Shown one piece after another: positions 8,233 through 18,695 of a stretch of DNA of 64,000 nucleotides. Made by a program: the position numbers and the translations under genes. Below the pieces are notes generated by a model. It saw only the letters and a program-made list of their open reading frames with translations. It was not told the DNA's origin and did no database searches. Source of the DNA: Pseudoxanthomonas helianthi (GTDB lineage Bacteria; Pseudomonadota; Gammaproteobacteria; Xanthomonadales; Xanthomonadaceae); assembly GCF_017939625.1 (NCBI RefSeq), contig NZ_JAGKTC010000003.1, forward strand, positions 310,001 to 374,000, written 5' to 3'. Within the stretch, counting starts at the first letter, position 1, and every line of letters begins with the position of its first letter.

Positions 8233-8987
8233 CGGCCGCGCCCCAGGCGCATCGCCAGCAGGCGCGGCAGCCGGCGCAACATGCCGAAGAACAAGCGCGC
8301 GTGCATGCGGCTGATGCGCACGTTGTCGGCCCACACATCGAAATGGGAAATGCCGTCGCGGGGATAGCGGACCGGCGTCTCCAGGTTCGCCACGCGCACT
8401 CCGCGCCAATGCAGGCGTACCAGGACTTCGGGGTCGAAATCCATGCGCTGGCCGATCGGCTCGGCGTCGATCAGCGGCAGCACGGCCGCCAGGGGATACA
8501 CGCGGAAACCGCACATCGAGTCGCGGATGGCGAACGACAGCGTGTTGATCCAGACCCAGACATGGGTGAGGTAACGGCCGTACAGGCGGCCCTTCGGCAC
8601 GCTGGCGTCGTAGACCGGTGCGCCGCAGATCACCGCATCCGGGGCGCGCCGCGCCTCGTCGAGGAAACGCGGGATGTCGCTGGCGTCGTGCTGGCCGTCG
8701 GCATCGATCTGCAGCACGTGGCTGGCGCCGCGCCGCGCGGCTTCGCGGAAGCCCGCCAGCATTGCCGCGCCCTTGCCGCTGTTTCGCGCCAGGCGCAGCA
8801 GGAACACGCGCTGCGGGTCCCGCGCGGCCAGCTCGCGCAGCACCCGCGCGCAGCTTTCGCGCGAACCGTCGTCGACCAGCAGGCACGGCACGCCGCTGGC
8901 CAGCACGCCATCGACCATCGCGCCGACCGCGTGTTCGTGGTTGTACACCGGGATCGCCACCATCGGCGTAAATAGGGAGTCGCTCAC
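8229..8987 (-). CDS. Family 2 glycosyltransferase of the aryl-polyene cluster
   Basis: Cytoplasm-facing GT-A fold enzyme of 252 residues. The nucleotide-binding VAIPVYNHE start, LLVDDGSRE and the metal-binding DADGQHD motif appear in the usual order within the first ~110 residues. A MCGFRVYPL segment of the DPM1-like branch follows. It lacks C-terminal transmembrane helices. It is the glycosyltransferase half of the ApeJ role, split here from its acyltransferase partner. The GTG start at 8987 overlaps the previous stop (GTGA). The sugar donor and acceptor are unknown. Confidence 0.86.
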   Translation of the reverse strand: MSDSLFTPMVAIPVYNHEHAVGAMVDGVLASGVPCLLVDDGSRESCARVLRELAARDPQRVFLLRLARNSGKGAAMLAGFREAARRGASHVLQIDADGQHDASDIPRFLDEARRAPDAVICGAPVYDASVPKGRLYGRYLTHVWVWINTLSFAIRDSMCGFRVYPLAAVLPLIDAEPIGQRMDFDPEVLVRLHWRGVRVANLETPVRYPRDGISHFDVWADNVRISRMHARLFFGMLRRLPRLLAMRLGRGR

Positions 8988-10672
8988 GGCGTTTCCCCGA
9001 ACAACACACGTCCGCTGGCGTGGGCGCCGGCTTCGGACCGGTAACGGAATTGCAGCGCGCCCTTCTCCGGCAACCATTCCAGGCTCAGGTTCACCCGCGT
9101 ACCGGGACGCAACACCTGCTGGAATTTCAGCGCCTCCATGCGCAGGAAACGCGGCGGCAACGCGAACGCCTCCCGGCCGAAACGGATCGCCCAGTCCAGT
9201 TGCGCGACGCCGGGCAGGATCGCGGCTTGCGGAAAGTGCCCATCGAAGGCCGCCAACGTCGGCGACAGTTCGAGTTCCAGTTCCGCCTGCTCTGCTTCGC
9301 GCCGCAACCATTGCGGTTCGGGCCGTTCCGGACGGAACAGCGCCGCCAATGCGGCGATGGTGGACTTGCCCTGCGCATTGACCGGCATCGTTTCCACGAA
9401 GCGCCAGCGATGAGGCCGTGCGACTGCGTCATGGCTATCGGCCAGTGCGGCGTTCAGCCGGCGCGAGAATTTCGCCGCGCCCGATTCGTCCAGGCGGACG
9501 CGCCCCTTTTCGCTGGGCACGACCACCGCCGCGAGCAGGCTGCGCGCACCCTGCAGGACCAGCACGCGCGCTTCGGCGACTTCGTCCAGGGCCTGCAACT
9601 GCCGCTCGAGCGCCGTCAGCGACACGCGGCGCTCTTCGATCTTGACGATGCGGTCGGCGCGGCCGAGCAAACGGAAGCCGCCTTCGCCGTCGGCTTCGGC
9701 GCGGTCTTCGCTGCGCCACCAGTTCCCGTCGGCGAGATGCGGGGAGGCGACTTCCAGTTGCCCATCGGCGACGCGCCATTCGACACCCGGCAACGCCCGC
9801 CACGCGTTCGCATGGCCATCCCAGCGCCGCCAGGCGATGCCGCCGGTCTCGCTGCTGCCATAGATCTCCGTCGCGGGCACGCCGAGCAGGCGCTGCACGT
9901 TCGCCGCCGCATCGGCCGGCAAGGCGCCGCCGGAGGAAAACACCGCGCGCAGCATTGGGCGCGCGCCGGACCAGTCCAGGGTCTCCGGCAACCGCTTCAG
10001 GTGCGCGGGACTGGCGACCAGCACGCTCGGCGCCTTGGCCAGCTCGGCCTGCATTTCTTCGGGGAAGAACAGTCGTGGCGCGACCGCACGACCCGCGGCC
10101 AGCGGCCACAAGGCGCGGAACAGCAGGCCGTAGATGTGCTGGTGCGAGACGGTGCCGTGGACGATGGCGTCGCCGAGACCGGGGCCGAAGCTGGCTTCCA
10201 GCGCTTCGACTTCGCGCGCCAGTTGCGCCAGCCGCTTGTCGATGGCGGCGGGTTCACCGCTGGAGCCGGAAGTGAACACGACCAGGCGCGCGGCGTGCTC
10301 ATCGAGCGGCGTCCTGGCGAACGTGGCGTCTTCGGCTTCGGACCCATGCAATGGCGAGCGGTCCGCAGGCATGTCGCCAACGAAACCGTCGACGTGGCCG
10401 GACACGGCATCCAGCGTCTGCGGCAGGTTGTCGCCGCACAGGTACACCGTCTTGCCGGCGTGCCAGGCGCCATACAGGCAGGCGGAAAAATCGAAAGCAT
10501 CCTCGCGATACAACGCCCAGCGCAGGCCGGCTCGCGCAGAGAACGCAGCCTGCCAGGCGTCGACGCGGCGGCACCACTCGGCATGGTCGCGTCGCTCGCC
10601 GCCACCGACGGCGACGAGGCGCCCCGCGATCGGCGCCACGGCCGCGCGATCCAGCGGCAGCCACTCAGCCAT
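8984..10672 (-). CDS. Acyl-AMP ligase fused to an ApeI-type dehydratase domain
   Basis: A 562-residue bifunctional protein. Residues ~1-440 form an ANL-superfamily adenylation domain with the phosphate loop FTSGSSGEP, the SSGGALP segment, IYGSSETGGIAWR, and the C-terminal hinge RADRIVKIEERRVSL with the catalytic Lys in VNAQGKST. Residues ~450-562 are a hotdog FabA/FabZ-like domain with the FDGHFPQAAILPGVAQ signature. In other aryl-polyene clusters these are two genes, ApeH and ApeI. The adenylation domain should activate an aromatic acid for loading onto the ACP. The dehydratase would make the conjugated double bonds. It overlaps the downstream glycosyltransferase by 4 bases. Confidence 0.88.
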   Translation of the reverse strand: MAEWLPLDRAAVAPIAGRLVAVGGGERRDHAEWCRRVDAWQAAFSARAGLRWALYREDAFDFSACLYGAWHAGKTVYLCGDNLPQTLDAVSGHVDGFVGDMPADRSPLHGSEAEDATFARTPLDEHAARLVVFTSGSSGEPAAIDKRLAQLAREVEALEASFGPGLGDAIVHGTVSHQHIYGLLFRALWPLAAGRAVAPRLFFPEEMQAELAKAPSVLVASPAHLKRLPETLDWSGARPMLRAVFSSGGALPADAAANVQRLLGVPATEIYGSSETGGIAWRRWDGHANAWRALPGVEWRVADGQLEVASPHLADGNWWRSEDRAEADGEGGFRLLGRADRIVKIEERRVSLTALERQLQALDEVAEARVLVLQGARSLLAAVVVPSEKGRVRLDESGAAKFSRRLNAALADSHDAVARPHRWRFVETMPVNAQGKSTIAALAALFRPERPEPQWLRREAEQAELELELSPTLAAFDGHFPQAAILPGVAQLDWAIRFGREAFALPPRFLRMEALKFQQVLRPGTRVNLSLEWLPEKGALQFRYRSEAGAHASGRVLFGETP

Positions 10673-11216
10673 GCGCCTGCCCCGCCATCACGCGCCGGCG
10701 CACCAGCCATTCACCGGCGAACAGCAGCCCCATCAGCAGGTAAGCGATGAAACCGTTGTACAGCGCCCAGGCGCGGTCGTTGGCGTACAGCGCGGTAGCC
10801 AGCGCAATCAGCCCGTTGAACAAGAAGAATCCGCACCAGACCTGGGTGACGCGTCGCGTGTAGGCCACGCCGGAAGGCGGCAATTGCGGATGGCGCAGGC
10901 GCGCCAGCCGTTCCACCACGGTCGGCGGATAGCGCAGGCTGATGCCGAATACCGCCAGCAAGGTCGCGTTGACCAGCACGGGGTACAGCTTCAGCGGCAG
11001 CGCATCGTTCAACAGCGTGGTCAGCACCGCCAACGCGCCGGCGCCGGCCGCCGCAACCAGCCATACCGGCTCGCGCGCGGTCGCCGCGCGCAGCAGCGCC
11101 AGCGCGAACAGCAGCAGCGCCAGCCAGCGCGGCTCGAAGCGTCCCAGCGCCAGGTAGACCAGTAGCGGATAGGCCAGCGACAGCAACAGGACCAGGGTGG
11201 CGCGAACGCGGCTCAA
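10665..11216 (-). CDS. COG4648-type integral membrane protein of the aryl-polyene cluster
   Basis: Polytopic inner-membrane protein of 183 residues with about five or six hydrophobic segments, including LLLSLAYPLLVYLAL at the start and GFIAYLLMGLLFAGEWLVRR at the end. Family members (ApeG-like) sit between the ACP and AMP-ligase genes of aryl-polyene clusters, and this position is kept. Its activity is unknown; a scaffold or transport role is plausible. The start is taken as TTG at 11216, 21 bases after the ACP stop, with a GGGGG run upstream. The stop overlaps the next gene by 8 bases. Confidence 0.75.
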   Translation of the reverse strand: MSRVRATLVLLLSLAYPLLVYLALGRFEPRWLALLLFALALLRAATAREPVWLVAAAGAGALAVLTTLLNDALPLKLYPVLVNATLLAVFGISLRYPPTVVERLARLRHPQLPPSGVAYTRRVTQVWCGFFLFNGLIALATALYANDRAWALYNGFIAYLLMGLLFAGEWLVRRRVMAGQAHG

Positions 11217-11237
11217 GCGACCCCCGACGCCGACGGA

Positions 11238-11492
11238 TCAGGCGGCTTCGTCGCGGATCAGCCCGTAGAGCACGTCCACCACGTCCTGTACGGTGCGCAC
11301 CGACTTGAAGGCGTCCGGCTGCAGGTTGCGGCCGAGCAACGGCTTCAATTGCACGATCATGTCGACCGCGTCGATGCTGTCGATGTCCAGGTCGTCGTAC
11401 AGGCGCGCCTCGGGCACGACCCTCGCCTCGTCGATCTCGAAGGTGTCGTGCAGGATCGCGGTGATCCGGGCCAGCAGTTCGTTCTTGGTCAT
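11238..11492 (-). CDS. Acyl carrier protein (second of a pair)
   Basis: An 84-residue acidic, helical carrier protein with the phosphopantetheine attachment Ser in DLDIDSIDAVD (about Ser39). The rest is the standard four-helix ACP layout. The DSID form in place of the DSLD form of fatty-acid ACPs is usual for dedicated aryl-polyene carriers. It is probably the ApeF-like partner, holding starter or growing chains for the ketosynthase and dehydratase. Its ATG overlaps the stop of the first ACP gene by 4 bases. Confidence 0.9.
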   Translation of the reverse strand: MTKNELLARITAILHDTFEIDEARVVPEARLYDDLDIDSIDAVDMIVQLKPLLGRNLQPDAFKSVRTVQDVVDVLYGLIRDEAA

Positions 11493-11752
11493 GCGATCGC
11501 CTTCTGCGCGGAAACGAACTCGGCCAGCGCGCGCACGCTGGAGAAATGCCGACGGGTTTCCTGCGAATCGGCCGCGAGGCTGACCCCGTAGCGCTTCTGC
11601 AACGCCAGGCCCAGTTCCAGCGCATCGATCGAATCCAGCCCCAACCCTTCGACGAACAGCGGCGCGGCAGCGTCGATGTCGTCCGGCGTCACGTCTTCCA
11701 GCGACAGCGACGCGATGATCAATTCCTTGATCTCGTGCTCAAGTGCCTGCAC
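11489..11752 (-). CDS. Acyl carrier protein (first of a pair)
   Basis: An 87-residue acyl carrier protein with the attachment Ser in GLGLDSIDALELG (about Ser41) and conserved acidic helix II. It differs clearly from the downstream ACP, so the pair is functional specialisation and not a recent tandem duplication. Aryl-polyene systems use two carriers, one favoured by the AMP-ligase for the aromatic starter and one for elongation. The upstream acyltransferase gene overlaps its start by 14 bases. Confidence 0.9.
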   Translation of the reverse strand: MQALEHEIKELIIASLSLEDVTPDDIDAAAPLFVEGLGLDSIDALELGLALQKRYGVSLAADSQETRRHFSSVRALAEFVSAQKAIA

Positions 11753-12521
11753 GCGTGTGTTCTCCCGAAAAATACCCAGCCAGATAGTCGGTCAACCGCC
11801 TCGCCGCGACCGCCTCGCCCCCCGACGCGGTCCCGTTGTCGTTCAGGAATTGCGCGATGGGCAGGTCTTCCTGAACGTCGACGACGTAATGGAACCGACG
11901 CGACGGCACACGATACCATTTTTCGCCCTTTCCCAAGGTCATCGGCGTGCAGCTGAGGCGTACCGGGGTGACGTCCAGCCGGCCGCGCACGGCGATGTTC
12001 GCGGCACCGCGCTGCAGCCGCATGGGCTGCCCGCGCACCGTGCGCGTGCCTTCGGGAAAGATCACCAGGCAGCCGCCCCGGCGTACCGCGGCGATGCAGT
12101 CGTCGACCAGCCCGGCGCCGTCGTCGTTGCTGACGTAGCCGGCCACGCGCGCCAGCATCACCGGATTGCGCGCCACCGCCGACTTCACCACGCAGTCGGC
12201 GTTGGGCAGCAATGAAATCAGGAATACCACGTCGATCAGTGTCGGATGGTTGGCCAGGACCAACAGGCCCGCGCGGTCCAGTCGCTCGCGGCCGCGGATC
12301 TCGTAGGTCAGCACGCCCAGCACGCGCATCAGTTCGATATGCCCGGCGAAGCTGGCCTGCACGATCCGCCGCACCAGGCGCTGTCGGCGCTGCGGCTCGC
12401 GCACCAGCCACGACAGCGGCGCGATCACGCCGAAACGCAGCAGCAGTCCGCCCACGCCGAAGGCGAGGAAGCTGAGCCCGGTGGCGAACACGCGCCAGGC
12501 ATGGTTCAGGCGATCAGGCAC
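11739..12521 (-). CDS. 1-acyl-sn-glycerol-3-phosphate acyltransferase-like protein
   Basis: A 260-residue PlsC-family acyltransferase. An N-terminal hydrophobic segment (~14-38) is followed by the catalytic NHPTLID (HX4D) at ~91-97 and the substrate motif FPEGTRT at ~154-160. It corresponds to the ApeD lysophospholipid acyltransferase role, probably attaching the polyene or a fatty acid to a glycerol or sugar lipid. The start is GTG at 12521, overlapping the chain-length-factor stop by 8 bases. The natural acceptor is unknown. Confidence 0.87.
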   Translation of the reverse strand: MPDRLNHAWRVFATGLSFLAFGVGGLLLRFGVIAPLSWLVREPQRRQRLVRRIVQASFAGHIELMRVLGVLTYEIRGRERLDRAGLLVLANHPTLIDVVFLISLLPNADCVVKSAVARNPVMLARVAGYVSNDDGAGLVDDCIAAVRRGGCLVIFPEGTRTVRGQPMRLQRGAANIAVRGRLDVTPVRLSCTPMTLGKGEKWYRVPSRRFHYVVDVQEDLPIAQFLNDNGTASGGEAVAARRLTDYLAGYFSGEHTRAGT

Positions 12522-13251
12522 GGCGGCTCCAGCGCCATTGCACGCCCTGGTCGCGGAACGTCAGTTCGGCGTCGCCCGCAAGCAGGAAACGCAATACGTC
12601 GAGGCCGTGCGGCAGCCCCGGTGGCGCAGGCTCTTCGATCCCGGGCTCGTCCGCCGCATTGGCCAGCGCGATGCGGGGCCCCTCGCCTGCACGTGCGATC
12701 CGCCAGCACCAGGCGTAGTACGGGTCGGGTTCGTCGGCGTAGGACTGGTAGACCTCGGGCAGCGGCGAGTCGTACAGCACGACCAGCGCTTCGGGCGCGC
12801 CATCGGCCAGCAGGCCGGCGGCTTCGACCAGCGCAGCTTCGGCGGTCGCCGCGCCGGCGGCCAGCGCCACGTAGTTGCCGCGTTCGCCGCGCACGATCGA
12901 GTACATCGCCGCGATCGCGTTGTGCACCGACAGGCTGAATCCCGCGGGCGACATCGCTTCGCCGCGCGTCATCGCATCGAGCAGTTCCAGCGAACGCGCC
13001 GGGTCGCCGTGCCGCGATGCGAACACCAGCGGCATCGCCTCCGCCTGCGCGGGCTGGCACCAGTACGCCGCCTGCATCGCCATGCGGCCCAGCCGCTCGA
13101 TGCGGCGGCGCTGCATCGCCGGCACTTCGGTCAACGGCGGCGCGTCTTCGCCCCGTGGCGGATACGGCTGCCGCGCCCAGGCCCGCCAGTCTTCCGCGCC
13201 GGTCAAGCCCGGCGCCCAGGCGGCCCAGTCGGCCACGGTGAACTCGATCAT
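12514..13251 (-). CDS. Ketosynthase-like chain-length factor (no catalytic Cys)
   Basis: First gene of the operon in this window: a 245-residue beta-ketoacyl synthase N-terminal-like domain protein. The thiolase-fold core is recognisable (VFASRHGDPARS, FSLSVHNA, then VALAAGAATAEAAL). The position that holds the nucleophilic Cys in true ketosynthases is Ala-rich and contains no Cys. Aryl-polyene synthases use such a protein (ApeC-like) as chain-length factor in a heterodimer with the active ketosynthase. The ATG at 13251 is preferred because the fold starts there (MIEFTVADWAAW); an ATG 15 codons upstream is possible. No clear promoter was identified in the 138 bases upstream. Confidence 0.8.
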   Translation of the reverse strand: MIEFTVADWAAWAPGLTGAEDWRAWARQPYPPRGEDAPPLTEVPAMQRRRIERLGRMAMQAAYWCQPAQAEAMPLVFASRHGDPARSLELLDAMTRGEAMSPAGFSLSVHNAIAAMYSIVRGERGNYVALAAGAATAEAALVEAAGLLADGAPEALVVLYDSPLPEVYQSYADEPDPYYAWCWRIARAGEGPRIALANAADEPGIEEPAPPGLPHGLDVLRFLLAGDAELTFRDQGVQWRWSRRA

Positions 13252-13340
13252 CCCTGCCACTGCGCTCAAGAAATCGTCGGCGCAATTCAACCGCATTCAC
13301 CTGTTGTTGCGCCAGCCGGCAAACGCGACGCAAATGCCGC

Positions 13341-13369
13341 TTGCACGATCCCGAAACGGCCGATAGAAT
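13341..13369 (+). promoter_or_regulatory. Sigma-70-type promoter for the tRNA-Ala/tRNA-Glu unit
   Basis: TTGCAC at 13341-13346 and TAGAAT at 13364-13369 are separated by 17 bases. The tRNA-Ala begins 20 bases after the -10 box, as expected for a stable-RNA promoter. Confidence 0.75.
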
Positions 13370-13389
13370 GCGCGGCTCACCAGCCTTGT

Positions 13390-13465
13390 GGGGCCATAGC
13401 TCAGCTGGGAGAGCGCCTGCATGGCATGCAGGAGGTCGCCGGTTCGATCCCGGCTGGCTCCACCA
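13390..13465 (+). tRNA. tRNA-Ala (anticodon GGC)
   Basis: A 76-base cloverleaf with encoded CCA. The acceptor arm GGGGCCA pairs with TGGCTCC. The D arm AGCTCAGCTGGGAGAGC, the anticodon stem CCTGC/GCAGG with loop ATGGCAT (anticodon GGC) and the T arm with GGTTCGATCC are all present. It closely resembles the E. coli alanine GGC tRNA. Confidence 0.97.
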
Positions 13466-13511
13466 CCTTCCCGGCATTAGGCCGTCGGGATCTGGTAAAA
13501 AGTTTCGCCGT

Positions 13512-13587
13512 GTCCCCATCGTCTAGAGGCCTAGGACATTACCCTTTCACGGTAGCGACCGGGGTTCGAATCCCCGTGGGGACGCCA
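13512..13587 (+). tRNA. tRNA-Glu (anticodon TTC)
   Basis: A 76-base cloverleaf with encoded CCA, starting GTCCCCATCGTCTAGAGGCC. The anticodon loop CTTTCAC gives TTC, and the T arm has GGGGTTCGAATCCCC. It lies 46 bases after tRNA-Ala and is probably co-transcribed from the same promoter. Confidence 0.97.
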
Positions 13588-13595
13588 GCTAAAAC

Positions 13596-13624
13596 GGAAC
13601 GGCCGCGCAAGCGGCCGTTTTCGT
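13596..13624 (+). terminator. Rho-independent terminator after the tRNA unit
   Basis: A 9-bp GC-rich stem AACGGCCGC/GCGGCCGTT with a GCAA loop, followed by TTTCGTTT. It starts 11 bases after the tRNA-Glu CCA end. Confidence 0.85.
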
Positions 13625-13649
13625 TTCCGCACTCCGGCCGACCCTCGAC

Positions 13650-14138
13650 TCAGGCCACTTCGCAATGGGGTTCCGCGTGCGTCGGACGCAGCGTGGCCAC
13701 GCCGTGGCCGCGTTCGGCCAGGTATTCCAGCCATTTGCCGAGGAAGGTGTTCATGCGCATGCGATGGCCGATCAACTCCGCCGGCGGCGGGTACAGGCCG
13801 ATCACGTCCTGCCAGCGGCGACCGACGTAGCAATGCGTGGCCTCGGCCTGGCGCGCGTCGCGGTACATGCGGACGAAGGCCGACGGGTCGGGCTCGCCGG
13901 TGACCGGGTCGTGCAGGCCGTAAGTCAGGCGCAATTCCACCGTGTAGCGATGGGTCTCGATCACGTCGAGATACACGTCCAGTCCGTCGCCGACGCTGGA
14001 GACATAACGACCCGGCGCCAGGTCGGCCGGTTCGAACAGCCTTACCAGCCGTGCGTGGTTCTCCGCGTACAACGCCATCAGCCAGCCGAAGCGGCCGAGC
14101 TTGGGGATGCGCGTGGCGGAAAGCAGGGTCGAAGCCAT
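13650..14138 (-). CDS. DUF1249-family protein
   Basis: Soluble 162-residue protein of the DUF1249 family, recognised from the N-terminal LMALYAENHARLVRLF segment and the later YRDARQAEATHCY and LGKWLEYLAERGH blocks. No signal peptide or membrane helix is seen. The family is conserved in gammaproteobacteria but has no firmly assigned function. The gene is convergent with the tRNA unit and lies downstream of ppsR on the same strand with a 114-base gap. Confidence 0.78.
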   Translation of the reverse strand: MASTLLSATRIPKLGRFGWLMALYAENHARLVRLFEPADLAPGRYVSSVGDGLDVYLDVIETHRYTVELRLTYGLHDPVTGEPDPSAFVRMYRDARQAEATHCYVGRRWQDVIGLYPPPAELIGHRMRMNTFLGKWLEYLAERGHGVATLRPTHAEPHCEVA

Positions 14139-14252
14139 GGCCCGATGCTACACGCCGGAACGCGATTGCGGCAGCATTGACGGATCGGTTCCCGCGGCTT
14201 AATTTAAGGATTCTCCGCGATCGCGACGATTGCGCGATCCGCACCCTTCCCC

Positions 14253-15074
14253 TCAGAACATTTCGCGCCGCAGCCCCAGCGTGGTCATCACCTTGCTGGC
14301 GATTTCCTCGATCGAGGTATGCGTGGTGCTGAGCGTGGGGATGCGCTCCATCTGGAACATGACTTCCGCCGCGGCCACTTCGCGCTTGCAGGTGTCCAAC
14401 TGCGCGTAGCGGGAATTCGGCCGGCGCTCCTGGCGGATCTGCGCCAGGCGTTCCGGGTCGATGGTCAGGCCGAACAGCTTGCGCCGGTACGCGCGCAAAC
14501 GCGCCGGCAGGCGATCGGTTTCCAGGTCCTGGTCGGTCAACGGGTAATTCGCCGCGCGGATCCCGTAATGCAGCGCCAGGTACACGCAGGTCGGCGTCTT
14601 GCCGGCGCGCGACACCGCGACCAGGATCAGGTCGGCCTCGTCGTAACTCACCGCGATGCCGTCGTCGTGGGTCAGGGCGAAGTTCATCGCGTTGATGCGG
14701 CGGTGATAGGTCTCGAAATCGACCAGGCCGTGCGCCTGCCCCACCCGCGACTGGCGCAAGGTGCCCAGTTCGCGTTCCATCGGGTCGATGAATGGCGCGA
14801 ACACGTCCAGGGTCAATGCCCCGCTTTCGCCCAGCATCGCCGCGACCACCGGATCGACGATCGAATGGATCACGATGGGCCGGGACAGGTGGCGTTCGCC
14901 GGCCTCGCGGATGCGCCGGACGGCGTCGTGCGCCTTGTCCGCATCGTCGACGAACGGGATGCGCTCGGTCTGGAAGTGGAAGCCGCTGAACTGGGTCAGC
15001 AGGCTGTGGCCGATGGTTTCCACGGTGATGCCGGTGCCGTCGGAAACATAGAACACGGGCCTGATGTCGGACAT
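14253..15074 (-). CDS. ppsR: PEP synthase regulatory protein (bifunctional kinase/pyrophosphorylase)
   Basis: A 273-residue PSRP (DUF299) protein. It inactivates phosphoenolpyruvate synthase by ADP-dependent phosphorylation of a Thr beside the catalytic His, and reactivates it by phosphate-dependent removal. The family hallmarks are the N-terminal [18 protein letters not shown] block and the nucleotide-binding loop VSRAGKTPT at about 155-163. It is divergent from ppsA across a 148-base intergenic region that must hold both promoters, the usual genetic pairing. Length and motifs match full-length family members. Confidence 0.95.
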   Translation of the reverse strand: MSDIRPVFYVSDGTGITVETIGHSLLTQFSGFHFQTERIPFVDDADKAHDAVRRIREAGERHLSRPIVIHSIVDPVVAAMLGESGALTLDVFAPFIDPMERELGTLRQSRVGQAHGLVDFETYHRRINAMNFALTHDDGIAVSYDEADLILVAVSRAGKTPTCVYLALHYGIRAANYPLTDQDLETDRLPARLRAYRRKLFGLTIDPERLAQIRQERRPNSRYAQLDTCKREVAAAEVMFQMERIPTLSTTHTSIEEIASKVMTTLGLRREMF

Positions 15075-15222
15075 TCCGCACTTCCTGTCGTGAACACGAA
15101 AACCGCAGCAAAATCAATCTTGTCTGCAATTGGTCTGCACTGCATCATAGCCGCTCTTCCCCACGCATGCGGCCTGCGCCCCGGGATTCCACGCGGTGTG
15201 CGCCGGTCTCGGAGTATCGCGC

Positions 15223-17610
<2,388 letters not shown>

Positions 17611-17666
17611 CCGGCCGGAAACAGGCCACGCTCATCTTGCCGTTGCTAGACTGTCGGCAAGGCATC

Positions 17667-17696
17667 GGAAGCCCCGCCTGTGCGGGGCTTCCTGTT
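17667..17696 (+). terminator. Terminator-like hairpin after ppsA
   Basis: A perfect 11-bp stem GGAAGCCCCGC/GCGGGGCTTCC with a CTGT loop lies between ppsA and the mscS-like gene. The T tract after it is weak (CTGTTG), so termination may be partial. Confidence 0.6.
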
Positions 17697-17714
17697 GATG
17701 GATCCGGAGGTGGC

Positions 17715-18680
17715 GTGGAAGGTCTGAAGCGGTTCGCCAGCGAAGACGGCTGGAAAGAGATCCTGGCGTCGATACTGGCGCCGGCCGGCAAGCCCGCGGA
17801 GGCGGCCGGCCCGCTGTTCGATTGGAGCGAGATGCACTGGTCGTCCGTGCTGGCCAACTGGGCGATCGCGGCGATCATCGTCCTGCTCGGTTACTGGCTG
17901 GCCAAATGGATCAGCCGCATGGTCTACCGCGCCCTGACCCGCGGCCATGTGGAACACACGCTGGCCGGATTCCTGCGCAATGTCGCCTACGCGGCGATGA
18001 TGGTGGTGGTGTTCGTCGCCGCGCTGCAGAAGATCGGCGTGCCGACGACCTCGGTGCTGGCGGTGGTCGGCGCGGCCGGCCTCGCCGTCGGCCTGGCCCT
18101 GAAGGATTCGCTGTCGAACATCGCCTCCGGCGTGATGCTGATCGTGCTGCGTCCGTTCCGCGACGGCGACCACGTGCTCGCCGCCGGCCAGGAGGGCACG
18201 GTCGAGGAAGTGCGCATCTTCCAGACCCGTTTGCGCACCTTCGACAACCGGGTGATCGTGCTGCCGAACAGCATGGTCACCACCGCGCCGATCATCAATT
18301 TCACCGCCAAGCCGCAGCGCCGCATCGACATCGCGGTGGGCGTCGGTTACGACGACGACCTCAAGCAGGCGCGGACGATCCTGCTGAAGATCGCCACGGA
18401 CAATCCGCGCGTGCTGAAACAGCCGGAACCCTTCGTGCAGGTCACCCAATTGGCGGAAAGCAGCGTCAACCTGACCCTGTTCGCCTGGGTCGCGACCACG
18501 GATTTCGGAAGCGTGAAGAGCGACCTGACCGAAGCGGTGCGTACCGAGATCATCGGCCATGGCCTGAACATTCCCTACCCGCAGCGCGACCTGCACGTCT
18601 ATCACCACAATGCCGACGGGACCCCGCTGTCCGACATCGTGTACAAATCGGTGGCGGACGACGGCGACGCGAAGCCCTGA
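17715..18680 (+). CDS. Small-conductance mechanosensitive channel (MscS family)
   Basis: Inner-membrane tension-gated channel subunit of 321 residues. Three transmembrane helices are visible (~48-66, ~90-108, ~115-140). The pore-lining third helix has the Gly/Ala-rich VGAAGLAVGLALKDSLSNIASG typical of MscS TM3. The beta domain follows with PFRDGDHV and VEEVRIFQTRLRTFDN, then PNSM and the C-terminal alpha/beta cap. The start is GTG at 17715 with GGAGG immediately upstream. An N-terminal ~40-residue soluble extension precedes TM1. It releases osmolytes on hypo-osmotic shock. Confidence 0.92.
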   Translation: MEGLKRFASEDGWKEILASILAPAGKPAEAAGPLFDWSEMHWSSVLANWAIAAIIVLLGYWLAKWISRMVYRALTRGHVEHTLAGFLRNVAYAAMMVVVFVAALQKIGVPTTSVLAVVGAAGLAVGLALKDSLSNIASGVMLIVLRPFRDGDHVLAAGQEGTVEEVRIFQTRLRTFDNRVIVLPNSMVTTAPIINFTAKPQRRIDIAVGVGYDDDLKQARTILLKIATDNPRVLKQPEPFVQVTQLAESSVNLTLFAWVATTDFGSVKSDLTEAVRTEIIGHGLNIPYPQRDLHVYHHNADGTPLSDIVYKSVADDGDAKP

Positions 18681-18695
18681 GACCGGCGGCTTTTC

